NCBI GenBank assembly: GCA_014529385.2
Contig: CM043960.1
Coordinates: forward strand, 121,356,043-121,420,042
Direction of reading: 5' to 3'
Source: Adiantum capillus-veneris
Taxonomy: Eukaryota; Streptophyta; Polypodiopsida; Polypodiales; Pteridaceae
DNA: 64,000 nucleotides
Within the stretch, counting starts at the first letter, position 1. Each line of letters starts with the position of its first letter. This document shows, piece after piece, positions 1 to 11,404 of this stretch. Position numbers and translations under genes: made by a program. Below the pieces are notes generated by a model. The model saw only the letters and a program-made list of their open reading frames with translations. It was not told where the DNA came from and did no database searches.

Positions 1-586
1 TTTCTTCAAGAAGGGCATGCCATAACATATGAGAGCCGAAGGCTCAATATTGATGAACGAGTCTTGGGCATTTATGAGAAAGAGCTTTTAGCTGTTCTAC
101 ATGCCCTAGACACATGGAAGAACTACCTATTGGGGACTCCATTTATCCTACGAATTGACCACCAAAGTCTCAAGTATTTCTTGACGCAAACCAAGCTTTC
201 CGACAAACAAATGAGGTGGGAAAATTTTCTTTCGCAATTTAATTTCCATATTGCTCACATAGCTGGTAAGCACAATCAAGTGGACGATGCACTTTCACGA
301 CGACCCAAAGTTAATGCGGTGTCTATAGCTACTCACAATGATCTATCCTCTATGATAGATGAGTATGCTACTGACCCTGACTTTAGAGACATAATGTCAG
401 CCCTTGCTTTGGGGAAGAAAGAGGAACCATTCACCTTGCAGGATGGTTATCTTCTCCATGGCAATAGGCTATGTGTTACCCATTCCCTTCGTGAGAAAGT
501 TATATATGAATCCCATGCTCCTCTATATGCGGGGCATAGAGGTATTCAACCTACTCTCCAAGGAGTATAGACGTACTTCTATTGGC
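1..586 (+). pseudogene. Ty3/gypsy pol fragment (RNase H end to integrase zinc region), D family
   Basis: The reading frame is open from base 1 to a TAG at 568-570. It encodes the end of a gypsy reverse-transcriptase RNase H (IYEKELLAVLHALDTWK, DHQSLKYF, DDALSRRP) and the start of the integrase zinc domain (YESHAPLYAGHRGIQ). The same protein is encoded at about 62380-62940 with roughly 85% similarity by eye, so this is another copy of element D. Similarity stops near 586, where unrelated DNA begins, so the integrase core is missing. The upstream part lies outside the window. It is a truncated relic. Confidence 0.85.
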
Positions 587-784
587 CAGCCAGCTTGTTC
601 AGCCAACTTAACCTCCACTTTGGGTGGTCGTTATTTGCGCCATCTTCTTGTATGTCTTTGTATAGCCTCTCTTTTACCTATAGTAGTTCCACTTTTATGA
701 GACAGTATGGCAGGGATTGCTGGTGCCATTGCGCATTGATCTGATTGGGAGTGAGTTGAGTGACATTGACAGAGTGTAGAACTC

Positions 785-3494
785 TCACTCCCAATCCATT
801 GCGATTTTCCACTGCTCATCCACCTCTTGGGTGATCTTCTCTTTCAGTGCATCCTCCTCAGCTTTTGATAGCTGGACCATAGACACTATGTCTGCATCTG
901 TGATGTTAATATGAAAATCCTCTTCACCACTCGGCTCTATCGTGGACTGTGTCTCAAACTCAATAAATGAGACCAAGGGTATATATATCAGCGGTGGCTC
1001 TAAAGTGCCTGCCTCTTCCTGCGTATCCAGCTTTCCTTCCCTCAGGAGCTGGTTAACTCTCTTGAGCTCAGCTATTTCTTTGAGGAGCTCTTCTTCTCTC
1101 TGGACCCGCATCAAAGCTAGGTCCTTGCGTTGTGATTGCTCCAGCTTTAATTCTAACTCGAGGTCCTTGTTCTTATTTTCTAGTGCCTTGTATACTTCAT
1201 CAGTCCCTTTGATCGAGGCCACGCATGGATTTTCTCTGATTTGCCATAAGAAGATTACCTGATCATATATTCGCTGTTCAAAGTATTGCAAAGAAGCATT
1301 TGCAACATCCAATTGTACTTGAATTTTTTGAGCTGACAGGGACGTCAGAAGAAGTTCATTTGTAACTTCTGTCATCTGCTCGTCTTTTGCTTTGCAAGCA
1401 TCTGATAATTTGGTGAGCAGATCACCTAACTCTTCCATTTCCTTATGCTGTCTATCTCTGGCTAGATGATGTTGTGCAGCTTCGGCCTTCATCTCTTGCA
1501 CTTGCCTCTAAAGATCAGTGATGACATTCATTCGGTCTTCTAACTCTTCTTGGAGAGCGTCAATCACCATCTTGAGCTCTTTAGCCTTTGTGCTGCGGCT
1601 AAGTGTTGTTGATCGAAGTCTCTCCGTCATATCTTGCATCTTTCTTGCATACTCGTTTACTTGCAATATGACCTCATCATTCGACTGCCAATCCTCCTGT
1701 CTTGCCAGCTGAGTGGATGTGTCTGCAGCCTCTTGTGTGTCCTTCTGCTGCGTCGTGGTTGCTGGTTCTTCTTGCGTGGAGGTAGAACGTTGGTCTTTTA
1801 CTTTGTCATCGTGAGGCCTTGTGGATGCCTCGGCTGTTTCCTGCTATGTGGAAGTAGAGGGTGCTGGCTCATACCATGTAGTCTCTTCAGGTGTAGGGCT
1901 CACTTCCTTCTCTGGCTCAGGTTCTTTCTGTTGTTGTTGCTCTTGTGTAGCAGTGTCCTCTTGTGCAGTGGTAGCCTCTTGTTCTGGCTCTACATCTTTA
2001 TCTTTTTCTTTCTCTTGCTGGTACGCCTCTTGTGCAGATTCTGTTTCTTTGGTGGACTCAGATTCTTTGGCTCTCTCTTTCTCAGGTTTAGCTTCTTTAA
2101 TTGGCTCTTTTGCGGTGTCTTTCTCTATAGGTGATAGTGGTGGGCTTAGCATAGGATGGTCATGTTGTTCTGTAGGTGGTGAGGTGGGTCTGAAAGACTC
2201 ATAGCCTTGCCTTGGGCTTCTTCCCTTGCCGTTTCTTCAGCTCATCTATGTTCCTCTGCCTCTTTGGATTTTCTAGCTGCTTCTTCGGCTTCTTTCAGCT
2301 TGAGGGCTTCAACTTCTTGGTACATTTTCTCCAAAGTCTCAGTGGGGTCTTCAACCTCTTTTCTTGTGTGATGCTTCATTCTTGGGCCTTTAAGTCCGCT
2401 CGACACCCATTTCTCTGGGTCCTTCCCTTGTGCTTGTTGGCTACGCTAGTAGGCGTGTTTTTCTCTTTCAAAGCGAGCTTGTTTTTGAGCGGGCTCTTCT
2501 TGGTGGCCACAACTTTTCTCTTCATTTCTTCTCTTCTCGCTCTATTCTCCTCGTTATCAGAACTCTCACTGCTGTGCCTTTCTAAAAAGCTGTCAGCAGC
2601 TAATTCTTCATCGAATTTATAACATCTCTTTCCTGACCTTGTAGCTCTCAGAGACGGTTGTGTTGCCAATATCCATGTATTTTGGTAAGGGGCAGGGGCT
2701 AGATTGTTGGCCATGCCAATGGCATGGTATGCTATCCTTGTCAAAAATTCTGGCGCACCCAAGTAAGTGATCGTGCCTTCTTTCTTGGTGCCCTTCAAGG
2801 TGGTCAGGACATACTGAGCATGGTCCACCGATTGCTCGGTTGTTGACTTTAGAACTTGGGTAAATGTGGTAGCAACCGCGTGATTTAGTGTGGTGTCCCT
2901 TGGTGGCCTTTTTGCCAAGAAATGAAAGTGCTGATGGTATAATCTGGCTGGCTCTTCCACCTGTTTGTGAATCAAATCTGCAAAGGTAGCCGCGACGGTC
3001 TCTTCGGTAAAAGTCCCTGCTGTTTTTCTGTCCCTTGCTCTCATGGTCATTCCTTCTATGGTAGCCGAAGTGCTTCTGCTACTATGTCTTTGGTTATGAC
3101 CACTTCGACCTTGTTTCTCTGAGTGTCAGATATTTGGGCTGTTCCATCTTCTTTGATTGTGGATAAAAGCTCGTAAGATTTCTGAAAATCCACTCTGCAA
3201 GGCTCCTATTCATAAAATTCTCTAAGTCCAAGCCTGCGGTTGGCTTCCTTGGTCTCTGGCTTTGCGGCAACATCATATACTTCTTTAGGTAAGAGTTGCA
3301 ACTCCACTTTGATGCCCCTCTTCACTCTTGAATTTTCCGGTGAAGACTGTAGTATGATGCTCTTATAACTGTTTTTTGGAGAGGTATGCTGCCTTGGCTG
3401 CTTTGACTGAATCGGGGTCTAGTTGATATGCGGGTAGTTCTTGCAACTTCTCCTTTTGGTTGAGCTTCTTCTTGGCCCTATCTGCTGGTTGCAT
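785..3494 (-). pseudogene. ORF3-like coiled-coil protein of fragment H (degenerate)
   Basis: An ATG at 3494 (minus) begins MQPADRAKKKLNQ, and a relic about 900 codons long follows with several stops and frameshifts. Blocks visible 5' to 3' are: a segment ending NKVEVVITKDIVAEALRL (about 3200-3060) that matches VEVVIT and ADALKL in A; a domain with HAVATTFTQVLKS and LTRIAYHAIGMA (about 2950-2700) that matches HAVATTITWAIKS and LTKIAYEAIGA; a basic region; a Lys/Glu/Gln-rich linker (2152-1844); and a 238-codon heptad-rich coiled coil (1501-785). No signal peptide or membrane segment is seen. The family has no function I can name. A distant link to the plant transposon-protein domain of Athila-type elements is possible but unproven. 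Confidence 0.6.
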
Positions 3495-3681
3495 GGCTCC
3501 TGTTCAGTGAATAGAGTGTAAAGTTAGCAGATTTGTCGGAATTTTCTCTGAAATGTCCTTTAGGCTGAAATGCTGACAATTTTGGCCCAATTTGCTTCAA
3601 ATCAATTTTTGAACAAGCATAGATGCATAAAAACATGCAAGGAACAAAACTGCAAAGTCAAAACAAATTTTTTCAACCAAA

Positions 3682-4281
3682 GTAAATAATCGCGATTATT
3701 TACAGCTGAGTAAAATTTTCAATATTTTGCAAACTTGGCTTCATAGGCTTGAAGTACATACCAAATATATACTCTGAGTGAAATATGGGCTCAATTAGAT
3801 GCATAGGGTGAAAATGGTACCAGATTTTCTCTTTAGGTCTCTGAAAAAGTAGATATAAAGAAAATTTGAGATTTTGAGCTCCAAATTGGTTCAAAATTGG
3901 ATGGTGGGCTTAACACATCATGTACTTTGGATGTATGATGGCAAATTATCAAAACTCCCCAATTTTTGCTAGAAAGTAAATAATCACAATTATTAACTTT
4001 TCTACCAAAATCCACGTTTTTTGGTACAATTTGGTTCTAGGCATTGTATAGACCCTGTGTATGAGATATGAGGGGATTTGGATCAAGAAATGTTGTCCAT
4101 AACCCAAAAATTGTCTTGCAAAGACTTCTTTGCGTTTTCTGGCAATTTTTCAATTTATAGGTGGTCATTTTGGCTCATACTTGGCTTTTGGCATGTATTA
4201 GGTGTGTACACATGATGGGTGAGGTGATGGGACAATTTCCAAGCAAAAATGATGCAAAAGTAAATAATCACGATTATTTAC
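3682..4281 (-). repeat. Palindrome cluster in the ORF3 leader of H
   Basis: Three 22-bp palindromes lie at 3682-3703, 3976-3997 and 4260-4281, starting 294 and 284 bp apart. The first is perfect: half-site GTAAATAATCG followed directly by its reverse complement. The other two carry CACA or CACG instead of CGCG in the core, as expected from CpG decay, and one has a shifted arm. The copy nearest ORF3 ends 187 nt before the minus-strand ATG at 3494. The arms differ completely from those in A, but core, spacing and position agree. Confidence 0.85.
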
Positions 4282-5589
4282 AACGGTGAAAAATTCTTTG
4301 CAAAACTTACAACTTTTGACCTAGATATATTCTATACACCTAAAATAAGTCCTAAATTTGTTGAGCTTATTAACGGCATCACTTTGTGCTTTGTCTACTC
4401 TAAAATCACCATTTTTTGTGACTACACTGCCTGTTGGGTTGGTCAGTCAACTTTGAGGCTTTGGACTGGTCCGCAACATAGCCGTGAAGCAACTTGCCCA
4501 ATTCTGGCTCATTTGGAGTCAGTTTGACCCCGTATGTCAAATTTGACGCTTTGTAGCCTTTGAGCCATTTTCTGATTTTTGAGGGCTTTGCTTGATTGAT
4601 TTCACCAAACCAATCATATACATTGTATATGGACCTCATAGGCAAGCTATTTGTGGAGTCAGATCAGAATTCTAGCCTTTGTCATAAACCTGGCTTTTTC
4701 TACCGGGGACCCCCTCGACCTTTGCCGAATGGTTAACTGATGATATAGGAAGGTTCTATTATGTTAGTGCATGCTATGATTTAAATCCCATTTGATTTGG
4801 TCGAGCTGGCAGACCGCTATGGTCAGTTTTTGGTCGTAGGTCTTCGTGCACTGCTCGATTTCTAGGGTTTTTTCTAGGGCTTTAGACTAGCTACCGACTG
4901 TAGAAAATGGATCATTGACGAGTAAAGAACTTACCCCTCATGTCTCGTGTGAGACGGCGCTGAAAACGGTTAACTGTGGGCTCCGGAAAGTCGCACGAAA
5001 GAGGTCGAAATCTCTCTCTGCAAAGGCTGCAAGTGGAAATGAGGTGGATTTAGCCTACCTTGGATATCTATACCCGGACTTCCCGAACCAATTTTTCCCA
5101 GATTCCCCCATTAGTCCTACTAGACCGTGAAATCTATGTTAGACTCAAAAATTTCCCTGATCGGATTCTTGTAGCTCATTCTGCAAGAATTTTCCAAAAG
5201 TAGTCCTAGCCGCCTAATTTAGGCTTCCTGCTTCCATCTTCTAATTTCATTGAAAATTTATTGCTTGTCCGCCTTGTCTTTTTTATCACATCATGTCTTC
5301 TGTTTTTAAATATGAGCTTCCCTGCTATTTATTATTAATTTTTGACTTGTTTATTTGAAAAAATCAAAGAAAATAGCAAAATGCTCTAAAAAAGTAAAGT
5401 GAAAATCCAATAATTAAGAAAATCCATTAAAAAATATAGCTTTATTGTTTTTTTGTTGGATTTTTCTATTTTTAAGCCTCATTATCAATAAAAATGAACA
5501 AGAATACCCAAAAAAGGACTATTTTTGATGATTTTCTGATAGTATATACACTATTTACACTCTTCGGGAAGATATTATCAGTGAATTTT
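4282..5589. other. Non-coding AT-rich stretch between H leader and copia E
   Basis: No convincing coding region. 5260-5560 is AT-rich and low in complexity. On the minus strand it resembles 30.8-30.9 kb of element A (TTTGCTATTTTC followed by A/T runs). It is probably the non-coding region between pol and the second leader of H. The boundary with copia E lies somewhere in 5560-5590. Confidence 0.45.
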
Positions 5590-6330
5590 TCCTTGATGAT
5601 GAATTATAAGGGCATTATTAGGTAATTTGGCAGAAAATCATCTCACACTTAAATGAGTTCAATAACTTATCTACAAAACTTACATCAAAGGGGCTTAATT
5701 TCAATGATGAAATGAAAGCCATTTTCTTGCTATGTTCTTTCAATGCATCATGGGCCACATTTAGCACTTTCTTTAGTAACTACACCCCTAAGGGCCAAAC
5801 ATTTTTTAGAGATTACCAATGATTTTCTTACAAAAGAGATTCAATGTCAATCTCATGAGACTAGTGAGTATGGTGATGTGTATATGGTGGTGGAAGTAGC
5901 TAGAGAGACAATCAAAGGCACATAGGTTGTAGTCGTAGTCATGATCATTCTCAAGATTTCAAGAATGCACGACATAGTAAGAGTCGTGGATGTCACACAG
6001 GAACATTGAATTCTACCATTGTCACAAGAAATGATAGACAAAAAAGTATCACCATTTATTAGCAAAGAGGGATGGGTAAAGCCATTCTCGTAAGTTTTGC
6101 ACCTCCTAAGAGGAATGTGAAGATAGATGAGCTCAATTTCATTGAGTCTCTACATGTTGATGTTGTTTGTGATGTGCCACAACTGTCAGATGTACTAGTT
6201 TTCACTTTTCATTTGAGTCTAGAGGTGTTGTCAATTTTTGACGTGCAAAATTGGATCATTGACTTGGTTGGCAATTTTCATGTTACTCCTCACAAGGAGT
6301 GATTCTCTAATTATGCTTTGTGTTAGCTCT
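5590..6330 (+). pseudogene. Copia E gag-protease fragment
   Basis: Pieces in more than one frame match a plant copia Gag: NEFNNLSTKLTSKGLNF and EMKAIFLLCSF (5650-5750), a basic His/Ser region, then NWIIDLVGNFHVTPHKE (6250-6300), which is the protease start. The catalytic Asp-Ser-Gly has become Asp-Leu-Val-Gly. The same blocks occur in J (50.6-51.3 kb), so E and J are one family. Many stops and frameshifts. It may be the 5' part of the same copy whose integrase lies at 18.2 and 42.5 kb, but the link across B is an inference. Confidence 0.7.
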
Positions 6331-6466
6331 AGATTCAAGCGATTCACTAGTACCTTCCATATGATGGCATGCGAGTGCACAATAAGGGTCTAGTTTTAGA
6401 ACTCCCATAAGCGTATATAGTAGGTGGTGGCCCCAAATTTGGGGATGCATATACCATATGTAAGGG

Positions 6467-6467
<1 letters not shown>

Positions 6468-6499
<32 letters not shown>
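6468..6499 (+). repeat. Homopolymer run of 32 G
   Basis: Uninterrupted G run read directly from the sequence. It lies downstream of the copia E protease relic. A run this long can form G-quadruplexes and is prone to length error in sequencing. A second run (22 G) lies at 30497-30518 in element A. Confidence 0.95.
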
Positions 6500-6501
<2 letters not shown>

Positions 6502-6929
6502 GAGGATGTAGGTTCACCACCCTATAGGTTTTTTTACCAAATTAAGGGTATTCTAGGAAATTTTTCCCAATGTGTGCTATCAAATAGCTAATCTAGGTTT
6601 TAGACCAGCTCTAGGCTAAGCTGAGGCAAACCTTCTAGAAAAATGGCTTATATTGAAAAATTATCAATAGGTTAATTTTTTTCTAAAAGATAGTCGGTAA
6701 AATTGTAGTAGTGTTATAGAAAATATAAGTAAATGCTACAAATCCTAACCTTTAAGCTGGCATAGTTTCAAGTGTGTCATTTTTCCCTTTGGTTTGAAGA
6801 AGCCAACTTACCTTTTATACTTTGAAAAAAAAAAAGGAGGAAAAAAGGGCCCAATGAAAGAACACTTACGAGGCTATTAAATGAATGGACCCATTTTTCC
6901 ACCACCGAATCTATGCTTAAGCTACAAAC

Positions 6930-6935
<6 letters not shown>

Positions 6936-6967
<32 letters not shown>
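6936..6967 (+). repeat. (CT)16 microsatellite
   Basis: Perfect CT dinucleotide run in non-coding DNA. Confidence 0.95.
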
Positions 6968-6970
<3 letters not shown>

Positions 6971-7869
6971 ATTTTTGAAGGCTATAGAGCCCTTCAAGAA
7001 AGCCAACCTTCAAAAGAAATGGAAACTTGCAAAGATTTTCCTATGAAGGGCTTGTATCATTTTAAGATGGATTAGCCCCACTTTTTGCATAGTCTAATCT
7101 TCTAACAATGGAATTCTATCTTTAAGTGTGTTTCACAAGGAGAGGTATCTATGTCTAAAATTAATGACCAATTTTCTCTTTGAGAGACCACAATACCATT
7201 GAAAACCTTAGTTCTACAATCTTCTATTGAGGGAGAATCAATCTTCCTGTGAAGAGTTGGTCAAAAAAATGCGGTTGTCCAAGTATTTGCGAGGTTACTA
7301 AGGAGTCTTTTGATTGCTCCAAAAATTTACGAGGTTTTTGATTCTCAAAAATTTGCAAGGTTATTGAGGTTATTTAGGGGCATTTTCCCTACCTTTATTA
7401 TAGGCTAGAGTGTGGACTCTAGACCTTGAGCACTGGAGACCAAATTCCAACTCTATGGACATTGGAAAGTTGGACATCATAGGAGTGTGGACTCCTAGAC
7501 CCTTGAGGCTTAGTCCCTTGAATCTTTTCATTGGGTGAGGACCAAATAGAGTGACCAAACTTGTTCCAAAAATTATTTTTCATGCTAATAGTGAACATAA
7601 TTTTGAAATAAGTAGATGTTTATTGACATTGAAAGAGCATTAAAAAATTAATAGATTTGCTATTTCAATATATTGAGGTTTATTTATGTTTGCAATGCCT
7701 AAAATCCCATAAGGGAATCATAGATGGTAGGTGACACATAATTGTTAAGTCGCAGTATAGACGTGTATTTTTTGGCAAAGTTTAGTCAAGGATTGCCTAT
7801 TTTCCATTCAGATGGAAATAACGTTTGCACAAGTAAGGTAGGGGGGTTTTGCAAATGATTTAAAACTGG

Positions 7870-9943
7870 TGAGTGGCATAAAATGGTAACCATATTTTTG
7901 CAACATTTGTCAGCCTACTCAATGTCCTCTTCCTCATATGTGTATATATTTTTCTACACTATTAAGTTATCTAGAGTAAATTCTCCCTCTTCGTTTAACC
8001 TTTGTGGCGACACATACATTATACTCTTCCCAAAAATGTCACCTTAGTCATATATTTATATTACCACCTGTTTCTTTTTTGCTTTGTAAATAGAATAAGC
8101 ATATAATAACCAACTATATACCCCCAAACTTTCTTACCTCTTGTGAATTATTAGTAGAAAAATAATATATCCATCTTCCACCCCATATAGATAAATTCCC
8201 ATGGAAATCAACTCTCCACTTGTCTTTACCAAAGATTATGGCCCCTCTCTACAAGTCTTCTATGCCCCCTACATAGGTGGCCCAATATCTCTTAAGAATA
8301 TACATATAGTTTCTCTCCTTTCAAAAAGACTCCAATTGTATATTCTTTTCACAAGCAAATAATATTGGGCCCTCCTCTATTTGTTAAAGCATCATAGCCT
8401 TTTGAAAAAGCATGATTCCCCTTGGATGCATACAAGCAAAGGGCCCATACAAGAAGACTTGGAAGCAAAAGGTTCCCTAGCTTAGTATGGACCTTCCAAA
8501 CCGAATTCCTTGGTGCATGGGCGTGAAGAATAGTCCAAATTCATATCAAACATGTTGAGAAGGTCAATTTTGCCTTTTGAAGCATGTCATTCCGAGCTAC
8601 AGGTAAAAAGTTATGGTCAAAATAGTGTAAATCTGTCAGATTTGCAGCAAAAGGGAACTGTAAATCAAGTAAATCAAGAGGGTGAGATCTTATTTTTCCC
8701 CTACTCATCTTCTAGAAGAGCAATGAGTGTTCAAGGTCACTTGCATGTGATGGGACCAACCTAAAGATGCTTTCTAAATGCCAAGACAGACAAGTTGAGA
8801 TACCCCGCAGGAGCCACCCGTAGGGCTTCATGGTGGGGCCCACCTACATTATGCACCCCTATGGAGCCTTCACGGTCTAAAATGATATTTTTGGTGAATA
8901 AATAGTCCCTTTTATGTCCAAAATTCAATGAGTGGTCAAAGGACACTTAATTAGGTCTAATCACTTACTCTAATTAAGTGTAGCATAATCCCACTCCTAC
9001 ACAACTATAAATAGTCCCCCTTGGAGAAACTCAAGGACACACACCTATATTTTCAACTTCATGCTGTTTCTTGATCAATAGTAGAGAAAACCCCAACTCT
9101 CCCTCTTTCACATCCTCCCTCCTAACCCTCCTCTTTGGAGGAAGTGCAACTCTATTCTCCACTCTTTCCATTCTACCATCTCTTACTCCATCAACCCAAT
9201 AAATCATTTGTAACACCTCAATAACTTGTAAATACATCATGATCTCTCTCATGGTTATGTTAATGATCATGAAATCATCTTCAAAACTTTCAAGTGTCGC
9301 AATTCGTGATGGTTAGCCAGTGTCTGTCCTCCCCTTAAAAGGTGTGCGAGAAATCAAGTAAGTGTTCTATTCTGAATTTACCATTGGTTTGTTTCTCCAC
9401 ACTTATTCAATTGGTCTAAAGAAATTTCTCACTCCAACTCTCTTTTGCTTCATTACATATGCATGTGGCTACCTCTCATAGTGATTTTATTTGTGTCACG
9501 ACATTGCATAAATGGAGATGAGCTCTCTATGCAAGTGTGTTAGTTTGATGTAAGTGATTCTCTTGTGTGTTTGAGAGGCAAGTCTTGTGCGCATGATGTT
9601 TTTGATGAGTGCTTGAGAGAGGAAGAGTTTGGATGTATTATGGGTATTCTTATGGGGAGAAGGTCAATGCTATTCCACAAATTGCATATTTCATTTTGAT
9701 GCACGGCATTGGGTTGCATAATCGTTGATGGTGTTCAAGTGTCCAAAGTGTATATAGAGTAAGGGGGGTTTCAAAGTGTGTTACTTGAGTGGGTGAGTGC
9801 AAGTGTTATTTTGATTGGTTTCCTTCTCCACTCCCAAAAGAAGGTGGTGCCCCAAGTAGTGTGCGTACCTCTTGACGAACATTTTGTGAGGGTAGGCCCA
9901 TTGGTTTGGGTTTAGAGGCCCCATTTCAAAAAGCTCGCCCTCA
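7870..9943 (+). repeat. 5' LTR of element B
   Basis: 2074 bp, TG...CA ends. It matches 16074-18148 over its whole length with scattered single-base differences. A strong TATA box lies at 9005-9014. Minus-strand ORFs of 61-79 codons occur in both LTRs, but only because the LTRs are copies of each other. Confidence 0.92.
9005..9014 (+). promoter_or_regulatory. TATA box in 5' LTR of B
   Basis: CTATAAATAG, a textbook plant TATA box, in GC-containing context about 940 bp before the LTR end. It is conserved in the 3' LTR. Transcription would start about 30 bp downstream, near 9035-9045, which would mark the U3/R border. Confidence 0.7.
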
Positions 9944-9948
9944 TAAAG

Positions 9949-9966
9949 TGGTGCCCCCACGGAGGA
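9949..9966 (+). other. Candidate primer-binding site of B
   Basis: TGGTGCCCCCACGGAGGA starts 5 nt after the LTR end. TGG is what a tRNA ending in CCA would pair with, and the position is right. I cannot name the tRNA. Confidence 0.5.
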
Positions 9967-10000
9967 ACATATTTCCAAGTTACCTTCAAATTTTTTAGTG

Positions 10001-10213
10001 ATGAACAATGGAGTTCCCATCTATCCATTTCATTTTGCACAACACATTAGAGTAAATGTTCACATAGATAGAAAAGTCTTTTTCCAGCAACGCATTGTTT
10101 TTATGTTTGGTGCAGAAAGACTTAGAGAAATACTGGCATCACCCAATCCAATTATACTTCCAATCATCAATTATGAAACTTCTTTTGATGTTCACGTTTT
10201 CATTTTGTTTTAA
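10001..10213 (+). CDS. Leader ORF a of element B (70 aa, unknown)
   Basis: ATG to TAA, 70 codons, between the primer site and gag. The product aligns without a gap to the next ORF (10297-10509), with 30 identical residues of 70 by my count, including FG, RL, EI, AS, NP, ILP, YE, DV and FIL in the second half. The DNA has diverged far more than the protein pattern, and length and frame are kept, which argues for past selection on the product. No membrane segment, zinc motif or known domain is seen; the C-terminal half is hydrophobic and beta-prone. Some Tat-lineage elements have an extra ORF upstream of gag, but I cannot show homology to it. Confidence 0.6.
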   Translation: MNNGVPIYPFHFAQHIRVNVHIDRKVFFQQRIVFMFGAERLREILASPNPIILPIINYETSFDVHVFILF

Positions 10214-10296
10214 AGGCAGGAACAAGGAATGGTGAAGGGGTGCTCAAGGGCCATATGAAGGAACGAGGTCTTCAAACCAACAACGAGGAGTAGCAC

Positions 10297-10509
10297 ATGA
10301 ATCACGATCAAAACAATGAACCTTTTAGGCCTATTGCTCGGCAATCCATTCATATAATCATTGCAACTAAGTTTAGGTTTCAGTCTATCATAAGGAGGAT
10401 ATTTGGATCCACTCGCCTCAATGAAATCAATGCTTCAATTAATCCATTTATTCTACCTATGATAAAGTACGAATTAACAATGGATGTGTACATCTTCATT
10501 TTAATGTAA
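10297..10509 (+). CDS. Leader ORF b of element B (70 aa, paralogue of ORF a)
   Basis: ATG to TAA, exactly the same length as ORF a (213 bp with stop). It starts 296 bp after ORF a, and the gaps ORF a to b (83 nt) and ORF b to gag (85 nt) are nearly equal, so the unit looks like an old tandem duplication of about 296 bp. The N-terminal third is poorly conserved between the two. The shared core has the form FG-x2-RL-x-EI-x-AS-x-NP-x-ILP. Function unknown. Both ORFs precede gag on the genomic RNA and would be met first by ribosomes. Confidence 0.6.
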   Translation: MNHDQNNEPFRPIARQSIHIIIATKFRFQSIIRRIFGSTRLNEINASINPFILPMIKYELTMDVYIFILM

Positions 10510-10594
10510 TCAGATTTATAGTGTCAATAATCTTGTGCGGCCCGTAAGAGAAAAGTTTCTTTAAAAAAAAGAGATTTCAAAAAGTCTAAACAAA

Positions 10595-11404
10595 ATGTCA
10601 AGTTCTTTTCCCACGTTCTATGCAAGAAGTGGGGAAGATGCGCAAGAGTTTCTTGACAACCTGGAGATGGCACATCTCATATCCGGGAGAGATGAAGAGG
10701 AAGTAAACCTACAAGCCTTCCCGTTGGTTCTAAAAGCAGAAGCTAAAGCATGGTATGAGACCTTGCAACCCCAAATCAAGTCCAATTGGGAGAGACTGCG
10801 AGCAAGCTTCCTCTCTAAGTTCAGGCAAGGTGATACTTTTGAAGGACTATGGAAATGTCTTATTGGACATAAGCAGGTATCACTTGAAGACTATCCCTCT
10901 TATGAAGCAACCTTTGTCAATCTATGGGGTAGATGGGAGGCTACATTAGAAAATCATGGTGGTGCACCTAACTTTCTAAAAAAAGAGTGATTCATGGTTG
11001 GCTTGTATCCACTTTTAAAGGCTAAAGTAGAGCTAAAATTCCCATCCACCTTCGAAGAAGCACGTGAGGTAGCCATCATCAAGTTTAGAAAACTACACTT
11101 CCAAGCACATAGAGCAAGGGGTTTGAATGAAGTGAGTGAGAGGGAGTCTTCACAAAACATGGAAGCACCAATTAGGGCCCCTCTTGCACAATCTTCACAA
11201 ATAGGAGATAACTCTCAACAAGAGGTTTTACAAAGGCTAACTCAACAGCTTGAGAACCTCACTCTGAATCTAGTACAAGGCCTACCTCAACAACGACAAC
11301 CAAGAGAAGGGAATCGCAATCAACGAAGACAAGCTCAAGAGTTGCGATGTTGGAATTGCAATGAAATGGGCCATGGCATGTACAATTGTCCACATCCAAG
11401 GTGA
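10595..11404 (+). pseudogene. Gag of element B (one internal stop)
   Basis: ATG at 10595. The retrotransposon Gag domain is clear (FLDNLEMAHLI, AKAWYETLQP, LRASFLSKFRQG). A TGA at 10988-10990 interrupts it and the same frame continues (MVGLYPLLKAKVELKFPS). A Gln-rich linker is followed by one CCHC zinc knuckle, CWNCNEMGHGMYNC (about 11347-11388). A TGA follows at 11402-11404, and the frame then continues straight into pol. Gag forms the particle shell and packages RNA. Apart from the first TGA it is well preserved. Confidence 0.85.

Larger units (their letters stand above)
587..5560 (-). mobile_element. Fragment H: inverted piece of an element related to the 3' half of element A
   Basis: Read on the minus strand, this segment holds an AT-rich non-coding stretch (about 5560-4300), a leader with three palindromes (4281-3682), and then a long degenerate coiled-coil ORF (3494-785). 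The order and spacing match 30.4-41.5 kb of element A once C is removed. The protein blocks VEVVIT and HAVATT and the phrase CGGGAAGTCC (minus strand near 5080) are shared with A. No LTR, gag or pol is visible. The left edge abuts the K fragment and the right edge abuts copia E, so both ends are truncated. The exact right limit is uncertain. Confidence 0.65.
6331..7865. other. Stretch without recognisable genes, left flank of B
   Basis: No coding signal. It holds a run of 32 G (6468-6499), a (CT)16 microsatellite (6936-6967) and otherwise AT-rich DNA. The last bases before B (GGGGTTTTGCAAATGATTTA) resemble the first bases after B (GGGGTTTTTGCAATTTATAT), so the pre-insertion site may have held a short imperfect tandem repeat. 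Confidence 0.5.

Noticed and set aside
1634-2204. Long plus-strand ORFs rich in Leu, Cys, Ser and Phe
   Set aside because: They are the antisense of the Glu/Lys/Gln-rich linker of the minus-strand ORF3 relic.
9031-9270. Minus-strand 79-aa ORF, identical at 17235-17474
   Set aside because: Conservation only reflects that the two LTRs of B are recent copies of each other.
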